Positions 35,101 to 46,799 of a DNA stretch of 64,000 nucleotides are shown piece after piece. The notes below the pieces were generated by a model that was given only the letters and a program-made list of their open reading frames with translations, did not search any database and was not told the DNA's origin. Location: assembly GCA_949130485.1 (NCBI GenBank), contig OX422193.1, forward strand, positions 2,978,371 through 3,042,370, written 5' to 3'. This DNA is from Agelas oroides. Its lineage: Eukaryota; Porifera; Demospongiae; Agelasida; Agelasidae. A program made the position numbers and the translations under genes. Within the stretch, counting starts at the first letter, position 1. Every line of letters starts with the position of its first letter.

Positions 35101-35778
35101 ACCCAAGATATTGGTAGGTTTGTTTACCCAGTGTGGGAGGAAACTGATGGGGAGGAAAATGCTGGTAAGGAGGTTGATCCATGTACGAAGACTGAACAGG
35201 AATTTGGCGATGGGATTGACTATAAGGTTGCTGGTGTGGAGTTTCACTGGTAAGTGGGTGGGTGTACTGAAGGGAAGGTGAGCTAAAAGGTTGGTTGTAT
35301 GAAGGCTGAGTAGGCTCAATATATTGGTAGCTCTGTTGCCCCAGTGGTTTTTGGAAGGGAGGATAGTGAAATGTTTGATGTGAATGTGGCCGAACAGGAG
35401 GTTGATATTGATTGGGAGGAGAGTGGCTGTCTTCAGGAGGAGGATGAAAGGATGGTAGGTGTGACAATTCAGGAGGTTGGAACCTAGTATGGTGAAAATG
35501 TTGACTCTGATGCTGATGCTGATCTTGAGGACCATGTTCACTTTGACAGTGTTGATGGGTGACAAGTTTAGCTCGTGTAACTAACTCACCATGAATTGAC
35601 AGTCTCCCTATACCTGATACGAGAGACATACTGTTTTTTTCTTGTACTTGTTGTTGTTCACCACCATCTCTTGACTGAACTGACCCATCTTCTTCATGTG
35701 CATCTGAGGTTGGGCCAAACAGTCCTTCTGTAGGGGAAGAGAAAGGAGAAGGAAAGTCCATGCTTTGGGATGTAGCTT
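32102..35778 (-). CDS. NLR immune-type receptor, large exon: P/Q-rich, NACHT, LRR
   Basis: The open frame from the Met at 35761 gives 1,219 residues. Residues about 60-270 are rich in Pro, Gln, His, Ser and Tyr and look disordered. A NACHT ATPase follows: Walker A GAPGIGKST near 382, Walker B LLLILEGFDEAP near 452, sensor-type TTRPSA near 490, and a winged-helix segment ending in HLTIQEYLAAYH near 672. About 12 ribonuclease-inhibitor-type leucine-rich repeats fill about 800-1190. NACHT-LRR proteins are cytosolic receptors that oligomerise on ligand sensing; the LRRs are the likely sensor. Two upstream exons (35849-36987) join in frame if the acceptor ACGAAG|CT at about 35778 is used. That acceptor has a weak pyrimidine tract and nearer AGs give stops, so the join is inference; the Met at 35761 is the alternative start. 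Confidence 0.93.
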
Positions 35779-35848
35779 CGTACTTCTACTCTGTTCAGTA
35801 TTAACAAAATTCCCTTGAGAATAATGTGACCTATGAAGTAGAACTCAC

Positions 35849-36987
35849 CGTTTACCATGAAGCTAAGAAGCTTAGCGAAATTTTGGGGGTAGGCCCCTTT
35901 ATATTTAGTAGTAATGAGGCTAGACCGCACCTTTTGGATGACATCATCACCCGGGAAGGCTGGGAAAGATTTAAGCCGAGGTGATCAACACAAAGCTTTT
36001 GCTCAAACACAGCAAGCAAACAGCCTACAGTTTTCACTTGAGGAAGGGGTCTACATTCATATAACCGTAGAATTGTCAAATTGCTAGTCAGCTACGATGA
36101 ATAGCAAGCAGAGAATGGCTTCAAACAAGTAGAAATAGCTTACTTGGCAGTGATAAGCCACTTAGAAAAACTATTCCAGCCTAGTTACACACTATGTACT
36201 CAATTCAAGCCACTGGCAATGCCCAGGGCCTGCTAGCACTTTTGTCAATTTTGACCTTCAGACTTGACAATGCTGATTATGGCAATTTCCGCTTTGCTAA
36301 ACTGTAACGAGTAAATTCATTCTGCGTGCTGGTTCACTGACAAGACCAGTTCTGTCAGTTCTGTTGAAATAGGGTGCTAAAAAAATATTGCCTAACTGCG
36401 AGGCTGTTGGTTTTTGTAACTCAATCTACTAAACTCTTCCTTAATTATTTATTCTCGGGCAACAGAGAATAATGCTTAACTATAGCACTAACATTAACTA
36501 TACTGACTTATGTATATGCACGTGATGGCCCCAATGAGCCCATGGATAATTTGTTCATTTCCATAGTCAAGTTATTAGCTCTGCAATTAAGTTTCATTCC
36601 TTTTTTGGGGGGGAGTTCAACACTAGAAGGGAGGATTAGACGGAAATAGGAATTGGAATTGAAAGTAATTTGTCTACACTTACTTTTCATACTTTCCACC
36701 AGTGACTGCATTGAAGGGTCTTCACTCAAGGCTGACATGAACACATAAAATGTGCTTGGGTCAGTTTGTATCTTCCCTAAAACAGTATTCAACAAAGTGT
36801 TGGCATTTTGAAATGGAGGAAGAGCTGGTATATTTACGCGTTGTAACAATGTAGAATCAACGATGCTTCTAGCAAACAGCCGGGTTGCCAAAGGGAGAGG
36901 GTCCTGGATGGCAGTCACTAGTCTGTCATAATGATATCTGAAGGTACGGTATTCAGGAGTTTCTTGAGGTTTTGAGTTAGTTGCCAT
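35849..36987 (-). CDS. NLR exons 1-2: N-terminal CARD-like domain
   Basis: Exon 1 (36684-36987) starts MATNSKPQETPEYRTFRYHY and encodes 101 residues with the helical pattern of a CARD/death-fold domain (DPLPLATRLFARSIVD, LLNTVLGKIQ, FYVFMSALSEDPS). It ends at donor A|GTAAGT in phase 1. Exon 2 (35849-35959) has a good acceptor (ATCTTTCCCAG), 37 codons and donor G|GTGAGT, phase 1 to 1. It continues with FPGDDVIQKVRSSLITTKY. The join to the NACHT-LRR exon preserves the frame, giving a protein of about 1,360 residues with CARD - P/Q-rich linker - NACHT - LRR. This domain usually recruits signalling partners by homotypic contact. Reading through the exon 1 donor instead gives a 159-residue CARD-only product. 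Confidence 0.75.
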
Positions 36988-37009
36988 GATTCATGTTTAG
37001 TAGAGGGAT

Positions 37010-37700
37010 CACTAACAGTTCGCATCCGGCTTCACTAACTTACAAACTGTTAGTGAAGGCTGAATGAACAACAGTTCACAGAGGGACAGCAAAATGTTTA
37101 TGGCATCCTTCAAATGGAATGACATGTGACCCTAATATGGTGAAGAGATAGGAATGAAAGTAGTATAAATATCACATACAGCCGCTTGTATCTGAAACAG
37201 TCAACCTTTAAAATTCGGCTTGTCTGGTAGGCAACGTCAAAACATCTGGTAAACAACCCCATCAAGGCATCAATTACCGACACGCGATACGTAGCGCGGC
37301 TTCACTAACTTACGAACCACGATCATTTATGTAGATATTTACCTCATTTATTCATCAGCACAGACTGACTCTCCTTTCTTGTACACTGGTTTGCCTAAGG
37401 TAGGGCGGGGTAATTCGGAAAGCACTTCCGTTCATCTATTAAACTTACAAGTTCACGGAGCTCCGTACAGGTAAAAAACGGAACTGTCACGAAAAAATGA
37501 CCTCCCCCGAAATTGTTCCCACCGGTCCAACGAAGTATTTGGACCCCTCGGTCGACTGAAATAAGTGGACCCCCATGGGGTCCAACTTCTTCGAAGTATT
37601 GGACCCCCAGTCCTCTAAGCAGAAATCTGTTGGTACACCGGTTTTTAAGGCGCGTGGCTAGTAACAAAAAAAAATCTCAGGGTGGTATACATCTAAAATC
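37010..37700. other. Spacer between divergent NLR and integrase-core genes
   Basis: Holds short inverted and direct repeats (CTTCACTAACTTAC twice, at about 37030 and 37300; GTATTTGGACCC/GTATTGGACCC near 37540-37610). It probably carries the promoters of both divergent genes. No exon is recognised. Confidence 0.4.
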
Positions 37701-37703
37701 ATG

Positions 37704-37714
37704 TGCGCATGCGT
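37704..37714. promoter_or_regulatory. NRF1-like palindrome TGCGCATGCGT
   Basis: The same 11-mer as at 322, 62 bases upstream of the ATG at 37776. Confidence 0.45.
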
Positions 37715-37775
37715 ATGTACATGTCTCGTTCCCAGACTACTGGACTAGGGTTAGTAGACGGGACTAAGATAGGCA

Positions 37776-39794
37776 ATGGCGTCCGTCGACAGTGTCGTTT
37801 TGGAAGGTTGGAGTACTTTCTTTGGGGAAATTGCTTGTTTCCTACGTGACTGTGAAAGAAACGAGGACACGACAGACCAAAGGAAGTTGGAATATATCTG
37901 TGAGCGTCTGGAGAACTGCATAGCCCACATTAGAATTTTGTATGCACAGATTGATGAAGAAGTGGCTGACAGTGATGATGGGCTTCCTGAGCTAGACAGT
38001 GGCATGTCTGGACTTCTTGTAGTTCTAAATGAGAAACTTCCCTATTGGCGTGAAAAGCTAGAAGTCAGCTATCAGTCAGAACCAACCACAGTCATCCTCC
38101 CACCAGTTTGCCACAATCCCCGTCGGAGAGGTAGACCACCATTTGAAATACATCCTGAGCAGATCCTTTTTTTAAGGGAGCTCAATTTCACTTGGCAAAC
38201 AATAGCTACTATGCTAGGGGTTAGCAGAATGACCTTGTATCGCAAACGTGTGGAAGCTGGAATATCAGAAGATCCAAGGTTAGACTATTGCATTGCACAG
38301 ACACAATCTTTCATTATAATTTCATTTGGAATCAGACTGTGTAGTGCCAGGTATTTACTTTGAAATTTGTCTTTCCCATCAGATTTAGTTGTCTGACTGA
38401 TACAGAACTTGATCAATGGGTTGAAGCGATCAAAAGGGATATGCCAGATGTGGGACAGAGAATGGTTCAAGGTCTTCTTCGTTCTCAGGGAATTACCGTT
38501 CCACAAAGACGTATTCGTGAAAGCTTAAAGCGGGTTGACCCCATCAACGCAGGTCTAAGATGGCGTCCTAGGATCCAAAGAAAACCGTATTCTGTTCCTG
38601 GGCCAAATTCACTTTGGCACATTGGTACGTAGGTCAGCTCATTGTCATGCCATGATCACAATCTGACAATCATCCTCAGTCTGCTTTGTTGAATGCTAGC
38701 AAAGTATAACCACTCTAACCTAGGGGAAAATGTCTACAGATTAGCAAGGTATCCTCATTTCTGGGATGTATTTAATATGTATTGTGAGCTTGGAGTTTGG
38801 TCAAGTGTCCTGATTAACCAAGGTATTCCCCACTGAAAATGTACGTAGTCAGTATGTAACACAACATCAACTGAGTATTTTTGTGGGTACCAAGTGCAAT
38901 CTGAACTTTACTGCATGACTTTTCCACCATATTATGTCTATAGTGTGGCAGTGGTCATTTCATGTACTATGTACATGCTTTGTACATTACTCCCTCCAAA
39001 CACACATAACTGTTAAATATACTTATTTCTTCTCAATAGATGGAAACCATAAACTTATTCGGTGGAGATTGGTTATCCATGGAGCTATTGATGGTCATTC
39101 CAGACTAGTCCTTTTCCTACACTGCTCAGATAATAATAGAGCAAGTACGGTGCTACAACAGTTTGTTGGAGCAGTACAAGTATATGGCTTGCCTTCAAGG
39201 GTCAGAACTGACCAGGGGCTTGAGAATGTGGAAATTGCTCGGATGATGTTTGAACAAAGAGGTACAGACCGTGCGAGTGTACTGGTTGGATCATCTGTCC
39301 ACAATCAAAGAATCGAAAGACTCTGGCGAGATGTTTTCACAGGTGTGGCACAGTTGTATCACCGCCTATTTACCATTTGGAAAACTTGGGCATTCTAGAT
39401 CCCCCTTGACTGTCAGCACCTGTATGCTCTCCATTATGTGTATATTCCGCGGATCAACCATGCACTCACACTATTTATGAATGGTTGGAACAAACACCCC
39501 GTTAGTGGATGTGGTGGCAACTCACCAATGCAGATGTTCACCAAGGAAATGGTGAAACTGAGTCGGACCAATCTTCCTGCATTGGACTTTTTTGAACCTG
39601 TTCCTGAGCTATATGGTATAGAGGATGAAGATTTTGTTCCTGAGTCAGATTGTCATGTGTCTATACCCCCTTTGGATGTTGATTTGGATAATGAGACACT
39701 AGAAGTTCTACAGCATGAAGTAGATCCTTTGTTAGAAAGCAGTTGTTATGGTGTTGATTTATATCAACATGCACTGCAGATTGTACAGGAGTGA
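37776..39794 (+). CDS. Integrase-core (rve-type) protein, three exons, possibly domesticated
   Basis: Exon 1 (37776-38278, phase 2 out) encodes an N-terminal region and a helix-turn-helix-like segment (TWQTIATMLGVSRMTLYRKR). Exon 2 (38383-38624) continues to LWHI, and exon 3 (39040-39794) starts DGNHKL. Introns are GT-AG and phases agree at both joins. The catalytic core has GAIDGHSRLVLFLHC, RTDQGLENVE and HNQRIERLWRDVF, giving the D, D and E of a retroviral-type integrase. The same fold occurs in Ginger transposons and in many animal integrase-core proteins of unknown role. No LTR, RT or obvious TIR is present and the gene has introns, suggesting host domestication. A lost T near 39369-39371 and an extra C at 39401-39405 shift and then restore the frame over about 35 bases; both are in homopolymers, so either base errors or a damaged copy. 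Confidence 0.82.
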
Positions 39795-41334
39795 ATGGTT
39801 TATTATAATTTGGCTGCTATACTCAATCCTGCACTATGATGCATGTCAATGAATGAAAATGCAGGTTACTAAACCAACAACTGTGGTACACATACACAAC
39901 TCAATAGAGCACGAGTAGTAGTAGATCCACAAGCCAGGTGTAAGAATTCAACATTTCTTTTAAGTAAAAACTTGCATTGGTTTTGGATAATATAGTTCAC
40001 ATCTAGATTTTATGCATGGCTACCTTACTTGGACATATGCAAACAGTATGGAAGTAATATCCCTTAAACAAAAGAGCAACTACCCCGATTCTATGACCTA
40101 GTGATTTGATCCAATGCACTAACTATATAGTTAAACCTGTCCGTTCCTAACTCTGGCATGTTTGCTCTGTGGAGTATACAACCAACCTAGAATCTTTGCA
40201 GAAAAACAATGTTAGTAGGGTCAAATTATGCTGGAATGAATGTATACATGATGACAGCAGAACTGACAAAGAAATGATCATGGTATACATGCATGGTATG
40301 GTCAGTTTACTTCAGTACCAGTAGGAGTTGATAGTCCTATTGTCATTATTGTGCATCAACCAAAGATATACATACATATAAATATCCTAGTTACAACTTC
40401 AATGATCACAGGCAGAAGCCTGAAGCTATTCCCTCTTGAAAGTTCAGACGAGTCAGTACATCCATCCAAAGCTCAAGGAATCTTCCTTGCGCTTCTTGGA
40501 TTGAAACAGCAAACATGTTGGTACAACTGGTATTGGGACCTCATATGGACTTCACTAGAATGGGTTGACCAGACTGGCCAAGTTGAAGTAAATGAACCAC
40601 TGAACTCATCATGTGCACCATGGAGCAAAAGGTATAAGAGTGAAGACTGAAGCAGCATTTCAGTCCTTTTAACCTCAATTCCTTTGATGTCATTTCAATC
40701 ATTGGATCCCTTTTGTTGCTCCATCCAACTGGCTATATATATGTAGTAACCTACTTATAGTTTGTTTCAGGGAAACTTCTTGTCATCTTATACGCAAAGG
40801 GTTGACCACCGAAACAAAAGGTTGTGCATGTTATGTATGTAGTGCTAGTGATTTAGGAAGTTACCTCATGTGCATACCCTTCTTGTATTACAGCATGCAC
40901 CCATTACTGTGCATTGTCAAGGTGACACCTTGTTCATCTTTCATGCACACATGTCTATTGTACCACTCCAGGGATACACCCTGTTGATTGATGACTATTT
41001 GGTCTCCATATTCTCTTGCTTGAAAATCTCAAGTATACTCTCAGATCTGCCTAAAGCTATATATCCCATACTCAATAATGGTTGTACCCTTATTTCCTGG
41101 CTAGCCTCATTCCCCGGCCCTCCCTTCTCAGTGAGAACACTGAGAAGGGAGAACCTGGGAACCAGGAGGTGAAATAGAAGTAGGGTAGAGATACATACAC
41201 ATAGGCTTACATCACTGATCTAGAAAGTGAATGCTCCTTGCATGATATAATGCATACCATAACAGACATTGCTGATGTCTACCTAGGAGCTAAATGTTAC
41301 AACAATAGCCATCAGGCAGATACATATAAACCTC
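39795..41334. other. Intergenic stretch between convergent genes
   Basis: No exon is recognised. A degenerate GCCTCATTCCCCGG ... CCTGGGAACCAGG MITE lies at about 41100-41167 with an internal inverted pair CCCTTCTCAGTG / CACTGAGAAGGG. Confidence 0.4.
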
Positions 41335-44018
41335 CTATACGAAGACCAATTCTCCTTGCTTAAGCCTCTTTTGGGCTCGTAAAACCCAATCACATAAGTC
41401 ATCCACTTGATTAACGCTCATTTGGACATATGGACTGCCAAATCTCATGACAGTATTAAGTGGTCGCTTCTTCTCCTTGGTGATCCAATACTGAAGTAGA
41501 TCACAAGATGGAAGCATGATTACACCAGGCTCAACTGTACTCGCTTTGAACTCATCAAATTCTTCCATGAGGTTGTCATTTACCACCACAAAGTTTCCTA
41601 AGTCTCTCAATTCAGGTTTTCCAGCATATTTTCTCCAGTCCTGCCACAGGACTACATCAATGTCCTTGGAGAGTAGAAACTCTCCAGGTACACGATCATA
41701 CTGTAGAAAAATAATTATGTCATACTGATTACTCCCTGCATATGGCAGTTCAAAGTATTACTAATAGCCATGAGCTGGGAATTGAGGATACCTAGAATTC
41801 CACCCAAAGATAACTTTTCCATTCTATATCACTATCCACCTACTCCCACAAATCCACCTTAAATGGAACTCATCCTGATTCTGAAGTCCACATACTGGTA
41901 CGTAGTTATAGTATACCATGAGTCACAAATCAAAATTATATGGACATGACTGTGGTACACATGCATTCATTCAGGCTTATTACATGCATACAAGATTGAA
42001 GTTGTCTAGTGGTGGAATTGGTGCAGAATTCTGGAATTCCACCTAGGACTCCTATACCATTTCTGATACACTCTTGTTCATTCATATTCACTTCTGCAAT
42101 TGCAGTATTCCAGAATCATTCCAATAAAACATTTCAATTCTACAATATGAAGTCATGATTCCCCGACCCCCCCCCCCCCCCCCCCCCCCAAGAAAAACAA
42201 AGTTATAACCCCCCTTTCCACTCACTCTTCAAAAAGGTAAGGGAAGTTAGCATTTACTTGTCCCTAGGACTGACCTCTGGAACATCTTCTTCCCTCTCCC
42301 TTCCTGTCATTCCATACATGAATGAACACTCGTGCCACAGCCTGTAGAGTCCACTGTCTTCTAGTTGTTTCCTTAGTGTTGCTGCAAATAGAAGAAAAAG
42401 GTGTTTTATGTGGAGAATGGGGGTGGGGTAACTATGCAATTACTTTCCTCATTGTCTGATAGCAGAAATAGAAACCACAGCTGATATCTCTCTAGGGTAG
42501 GGTAAATACTCCTAAGATTAACATACTAAACACTTTTAGGTATGCTAGATACCTTTCTCAGGCTCTGCTTCCGACTGTGGCTGTATTTTCTGCTGTTCCC
42601 CACTTACAACAACTGCAAATACTCTAGGGCCAACCACATACTGTGTACCAACTTGAGTGGGGTGCTGAGTAGGGAGTGATGGGTAGCTTGCCCCAGGGAG
42701 AGGAGGGTGGACTGGCACTGGTGGAGGAGGACAGCTTGCCCCAGGTGGAGGAGGGTGGACTGGAGGTTCCTGTTGAGGGTAGACTGGTGCTGGTAGAGGG
42801 TTCCGGTGAGAGTGTACACTGTAAAAAATTGGAGGTTAATTTAACCCAGAAAAGGTCATCTCAGTTGCAGTCTGGATTTATCATTCAGTTTAAAATGGGT
42901 TACCTCAGTTGCAGGATCTATACCACCTCCCACTTTTACCACAGTGTAGTGTTACAGTGTTTGTGTACTCAAAGTTCCAATATGGCATGAATACTTGCAT
43001 AAAAGCACGTAAATAGTGCCCAAAGGTTAGCCAATAGTGCATGAATATTTTTCAGAGTCAATCCAATAATACATGAATATAGCGAGAGTTCCACCCCCTT
43101 TTGGCACAAACATGCAATAACAAATTGAATTTCATTTGCAACCCAATTCATTGATTGCTAGAAACTTCCACTGGACAAGGGGTGTAACCCTAAACCCTGG
43201 CAAAAGTAGGTGAGCCACTGCCTGGACCTAGATGAATCCAGACTGCAATTGAGATGACCTTTTCTGGGTTAAATCAACCTCCAATTTTTTACAGTGTACT
43301 GGTGCTGGTAGAGGATTCTGGCAAAAGTGTACTGGTGCTGGTGGAGGATTCTGGTGAGAGTGTACTGGCACTGGTGGAGGATTCTGGCAAGGGTGTACTG
43401 GCGCTGGTGGAGGGCTCTGGTGAGGGAGTGGAGGGTTGACAGAAAGGGGAGGTTGTTCAGATGATTGCTGACATGGCTTAATATAGATGCTGCCTCCATT
43501 AGCGATTTGAAGGACAGCTTGTCCTGACCATTCATTTTCACCTTCAGGTACTTCTGCAGGAATGATGTCAGAAGAGCTGCTTACAGCCATGTACTTAAAT
43601 GATGTATCTCCAAGAAACTTAGACATTTTGTCTTTAACCTTTCTGCATACTTCAGTTTCAGATTCATTTATTCCAATTAGAAGCTCTTGCACCCTCCCAT
43701 CCTCTACTAGCTTGTCCCTGGCCTTACGCTTCGGAACGGCATGGGTTTTCACATCTAAAATCACGATTGTCACACGTTTCTTCTGCAGCTTAATCTTTCG
43801 CTCCTTTGTCTGTACTTTAGTCACAGCTGACATCCTAGATGGATTAAACTGTGGCTTGCGTCCATACAGTGCAGCAATCTTACTTTGAACAGAGGTAGAT
43901 GGATGTGATAATTTCTCAGCCAGTTGTGAGCCTGGTTGGTCTCCAGGTGGATCGTTTTTACAGTACTTCTTCTCCAGACAAATTTGTTTCCTTGAATACC
44001 CCTGTTCAGTGATGTCTC
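41335..44018 (-). CDS. DMAP1-binding-domain protein with Pro-rich repeats, C-terminal exons
   Basis: Three minus-strand exons. 42553-44018 begins with the second half of a DMAP1-binding domain (GDITEQGYSRKQICLEKKY), the module at the N-terminus of DIP2 and of GNPTAB-related proteins. It continues with a basic region (KVQTKERKIKLQKKR), a conserved-looking globular stretch and repeats of the type NPPPAPVHxxQ. Exon 42275-42381 has acceptor TTTGCAG and donor GTCAGT. Exon 41335-41700 (acceptor TTCTACAG) encodes 121 residues ending ELVFV and a stop. Phases agree (1, then 0). A 480-bp MITE (42817-43296) interrupts the large exon within the Pro-rich repeats; read straight through, translation stops at about 43228. 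The frame resumes beyond it, so this may be a broken or alternative allele. The C-terminal region is not recognised. The entry exon is probably at 50998-51073. Confidence 0.7.
42170..42189. repeat. Poly-C tract
   Basis: About 20 consecutive C, in the intron between the last two exons; length is uncertain in most sequencing. Confidence 0.9.
42817..43296. mobile_element. TA-flanked MITE inside a coding exon, 480 bp
   Basis: The ends CACTGTAAAAAATTGGAGGT and ACCTCCAATTTTTTACAGTG are inverted, and the repeat extends inward about 62 bp with few differences. TA is duplicated (42815-42816 and 43297-43298). Class: Tc1/mariner-derived. In the host gene's direction the ends look like splice signals (CT|GTAAAA and TTTTTTACAG|TG). 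Confidence 0.9.
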
Positions 44019-45059
44019 CTGTGTAAAGTTAGTGTTCACAATGGTACTATTATGCATACACAATTGTGAAGTAACTGCTATGTGAAGCAAAGAGTGATCA
44101 TAACTACTACTCCTAACCCAGAGCGAACGAAGACTACTTACATTAAAGCATACATGGCAACTTTTGGTTTATGCAACTATGGATCAGGACAGACAAGTTA
44201 GGCTGCTCACAGATGGCAGAAATTATGCACAGTGGTTGAGGTCACTCTAGGTAAGGGCCATGCATAAATGGCACTCATAAACCCCAAAATTCTGCTCATG
44301 ATTTCAGTGTAAAGCTTAGTTCATGCATGTGTAGCCACAGTAGCTGGAGAAATAGCTGCAACTTGATGGCATATGTGATACCTAGCTATTGACTTATCTA
44401 CTTATGTGTCATCAAGTTTGGAGCCCCACATTAGTGTGAATGCATTGCGCACGCATGTTTGCATGCTTGTTTGCTTGCTTACGGCCATATACACGCGCCA
44501 TGTGCACTTCATGTCAACTAGAGCTCGGTCGGAGAAGAGCTACTGCCAGGTGCATCATCGGCATGAGAGAGACCCGGCTGAAGTTGAAGCACGCATGGCA
44601 ACTTGCTTCTGGTATGTGCAACTATGGACCATGACAGACAAGGGCAGGCTGCTCACAGACGGCTGAAGTTATGCATGGTGCCACTGATTGAAGTGCTTGC
44701 AGGTAAGGGCCATACATAAACGACACTCAAAATTGGCAAAGATCGAGGTCATGATTTTAGTGTGAAGCTTAACCTATGCCTGGGTAGCCACAGTAGCTGC
44801 CTGGAGTGCACTCTTTTCTGCATATGTGATCACCTACCTTTGGTAAGGATTTAGCTACATAAGCGTTATGAAGTTGGGCTTATCACGTTCATGTAACACA
44901 AACGCTTATGCATGGTTTATGTGGCATTAACCACTGACCTCATAACTGCCCAACTATTGTCCCAACTGTTTTGGCAGAGGCAGTGCAGGGACCCCCCTTT
45001 ATGCTATAAAGGGGAGCTGCGTCTCCCCTTCCAGCCTGCGGGCTGTGACTATATGCTTC

Positions 45060-45290
45060 TTGAGCAATATCTGCTTGCTCTGGGACTGTGGTCCCATTAT
45101 AGGGATAAATATCCTCAAGCGGGCTGCAAGCACCTCTGCTTGCTGTGGGACAGCGGCCCCATTATAGTGATAGATATCTTCTAGCGGCTGCAAGTACCTC
45201 TGCTTGCTGTGGGACGGCGGTCCAGGGTTTTACCCAAGGTTACTCCTCTGCTTGCTGTGGGCCAGCGGACCCATTGTGAAGGTATCCTAG
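45060..45290 (+). repeat. Minisatellite, about 70-bp units
   Basis: CTGCTTGCTGTGGGACAGCG-type units repeat about four times, with GCGGCTGCAAG and AGATATCTTC phrases in between. Confidence 0.7.
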
Positions 45291-45369
45291 AGCCACTGCA
45301 AATTACGGCACGAGATACTGACTCCAACGTGTGAGTATGAGCTCCCAGTGGCACTGTTGTAGCTTTGAG

Positions 45370-45465
45370 CATGTACTCCTTTTGGGGGGAAGAGCCCTCC
45401 AAATCTTACCTTGGAGGGGCCACCCCTTAGGTGGACCCTCCGATTCCCCCCAAAAGTATAAATAG
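45370..45465 (+). promoter_or_regulatory. Hairpin followed by TATAAATAG
   Basis: CTTTTGGGGGGAA and TTCCCCCCAAAAG form a 13-bp perfect inverted pair with about 50 bases between them. TATAAATAG follows within 3 bases of the second arm. It looks like a core promoter or an LTR relic; nothing coding is seen downstream. Confidence 0.3.
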
Positions 45466-46799
45466 AGAATACTCAGTGTCTAATATATCTAGCTCAATGA
45501 GTGCTCCAGGTATACTCACGTGCAGTTATATGTCAACTTGAGGTTACATTGCGCTACTTGTGAGTACAACATTGCTGAGATGAGTAGGAACTACTCGATG
45601 CATAGCTGCTGTCCAGATCTCCTGCCACTAGTGGCTTGCCGTAGGTCCACACTCAATGTTAGGCCACCTTTTGTGTTATGAGATTCAGGACGTCCACCAT
45701 GTCTGTCCTTGGAATCGGAATGTACTGATCCAAGGCTGAGCTGTCCAGTGTACTAGCGACTTAGATAATCGAACAATGTTTAATGCACTCTCCCTGCACC
45801 TGTAGTAGACCCTGCACCAATGTGGCATTTGAAGCATGCCAAAGCAGTGCCGGCTCGGGTGATTGCTGAGTACAGTTTGAGCTAAGTGGGCTCTACATTG
45901 CCAGGAGTTCTCTCTGCCGTTGGCAGTGGCCCTACTGCCCCCTACTGAGCAGGTTGTATTGGTGGGGGTGGAGGTCATGGGCATCGCACGACGGAATACC
46001 TTTTCAATGTGCCTAGGACCTGGGATGCAGCTAGTTGTTGGAGGATGACAGCAACCGTTGCTCTGCTATCGCGACTCTCCTGATGCTTCTCAAACAAATC
46101 TCTAACTGTGGGTCCAGCCCTCAGACCCCACGCATCAAAGTACCACTCCGCTTGGCTAGGAACCAACCTACCGCGGTACGTCTGCTTGAGACTGCTGGTT
46201 TAAGTGAACCCCGTGGTCCCGCTGTTTAGCCTCGACAGAGAGGCCGGAACATTCTACACAGGAAGGTTCTGCCTGGAGTCGCCACTTTGGCTGCTTGAGT
46301 GAAATACATGATGCGAGATGGCCTTGTAGCTGCTTTAAGCAACTTCCCATTTGGACATTTTGCTTAATCCCCACGAATCCAAGTTGGACCTTCCATCTTG
46401 TCCTTGGCTAGTGGGATTTTATTTATTTATTTTTTAATTTTTTTATTTATTTTTTTTTTTTTAATGACAGTAGAATGTGATAAACCACAAGCATGATGGC
46501 ACAATTTTGAAACTTTAAGTGAACATAATAGCCTCAACCCATTATTCTGTGAGCACTGACGCGTCCTATAATCAAGAACGTTGGAGCATTGTATTCCAGA
46601 GCCTCGCCTCAAGCATATTTGCCTGTACTGACTGCTGTGGATTTGAATCTGTGGTTATAACGGATCTGACAACATTGTGTTTAACATTGTACCTAAACTG
46701 GTGGTATTTTTTGCGACAAGGACGGTCTGGAAAATACAAATAGCTTGGCAGTTGAAGTGCAGCATTCAATTCGAGCTAGCCTAACAGATCTCCTGCAGT

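Larger units (their letters stand above)
44019..46790. other. Large intron or intergenic stretch with duplications
   Basis: Holds a tandem duplication (about 44150-44350 against 44586-44800; shared GCAACTATGGA, CAGGCTGCTCACAGA, GTAGCCACAGTAGCTG), a minisatellite of about 70 bp (45060-45290, CTCTGCTTGCTGTGGGAC repeated) and a TATA-box region at 45457. No exon is recognised. Confidence 0.5.

Noticed and set aside
34840-35565. 241-codon minus-strand frame and plus-strand frames around 35072
   Set aside because: Alternative frames of the Pro/Gln-rich NLR segment; repeats keep other frames open.
40351-40650. 99-codon plus-strand frame
   Set aside because: No domain, no upstream promoter motif or splice signals; composition unlike neighbouring genes.
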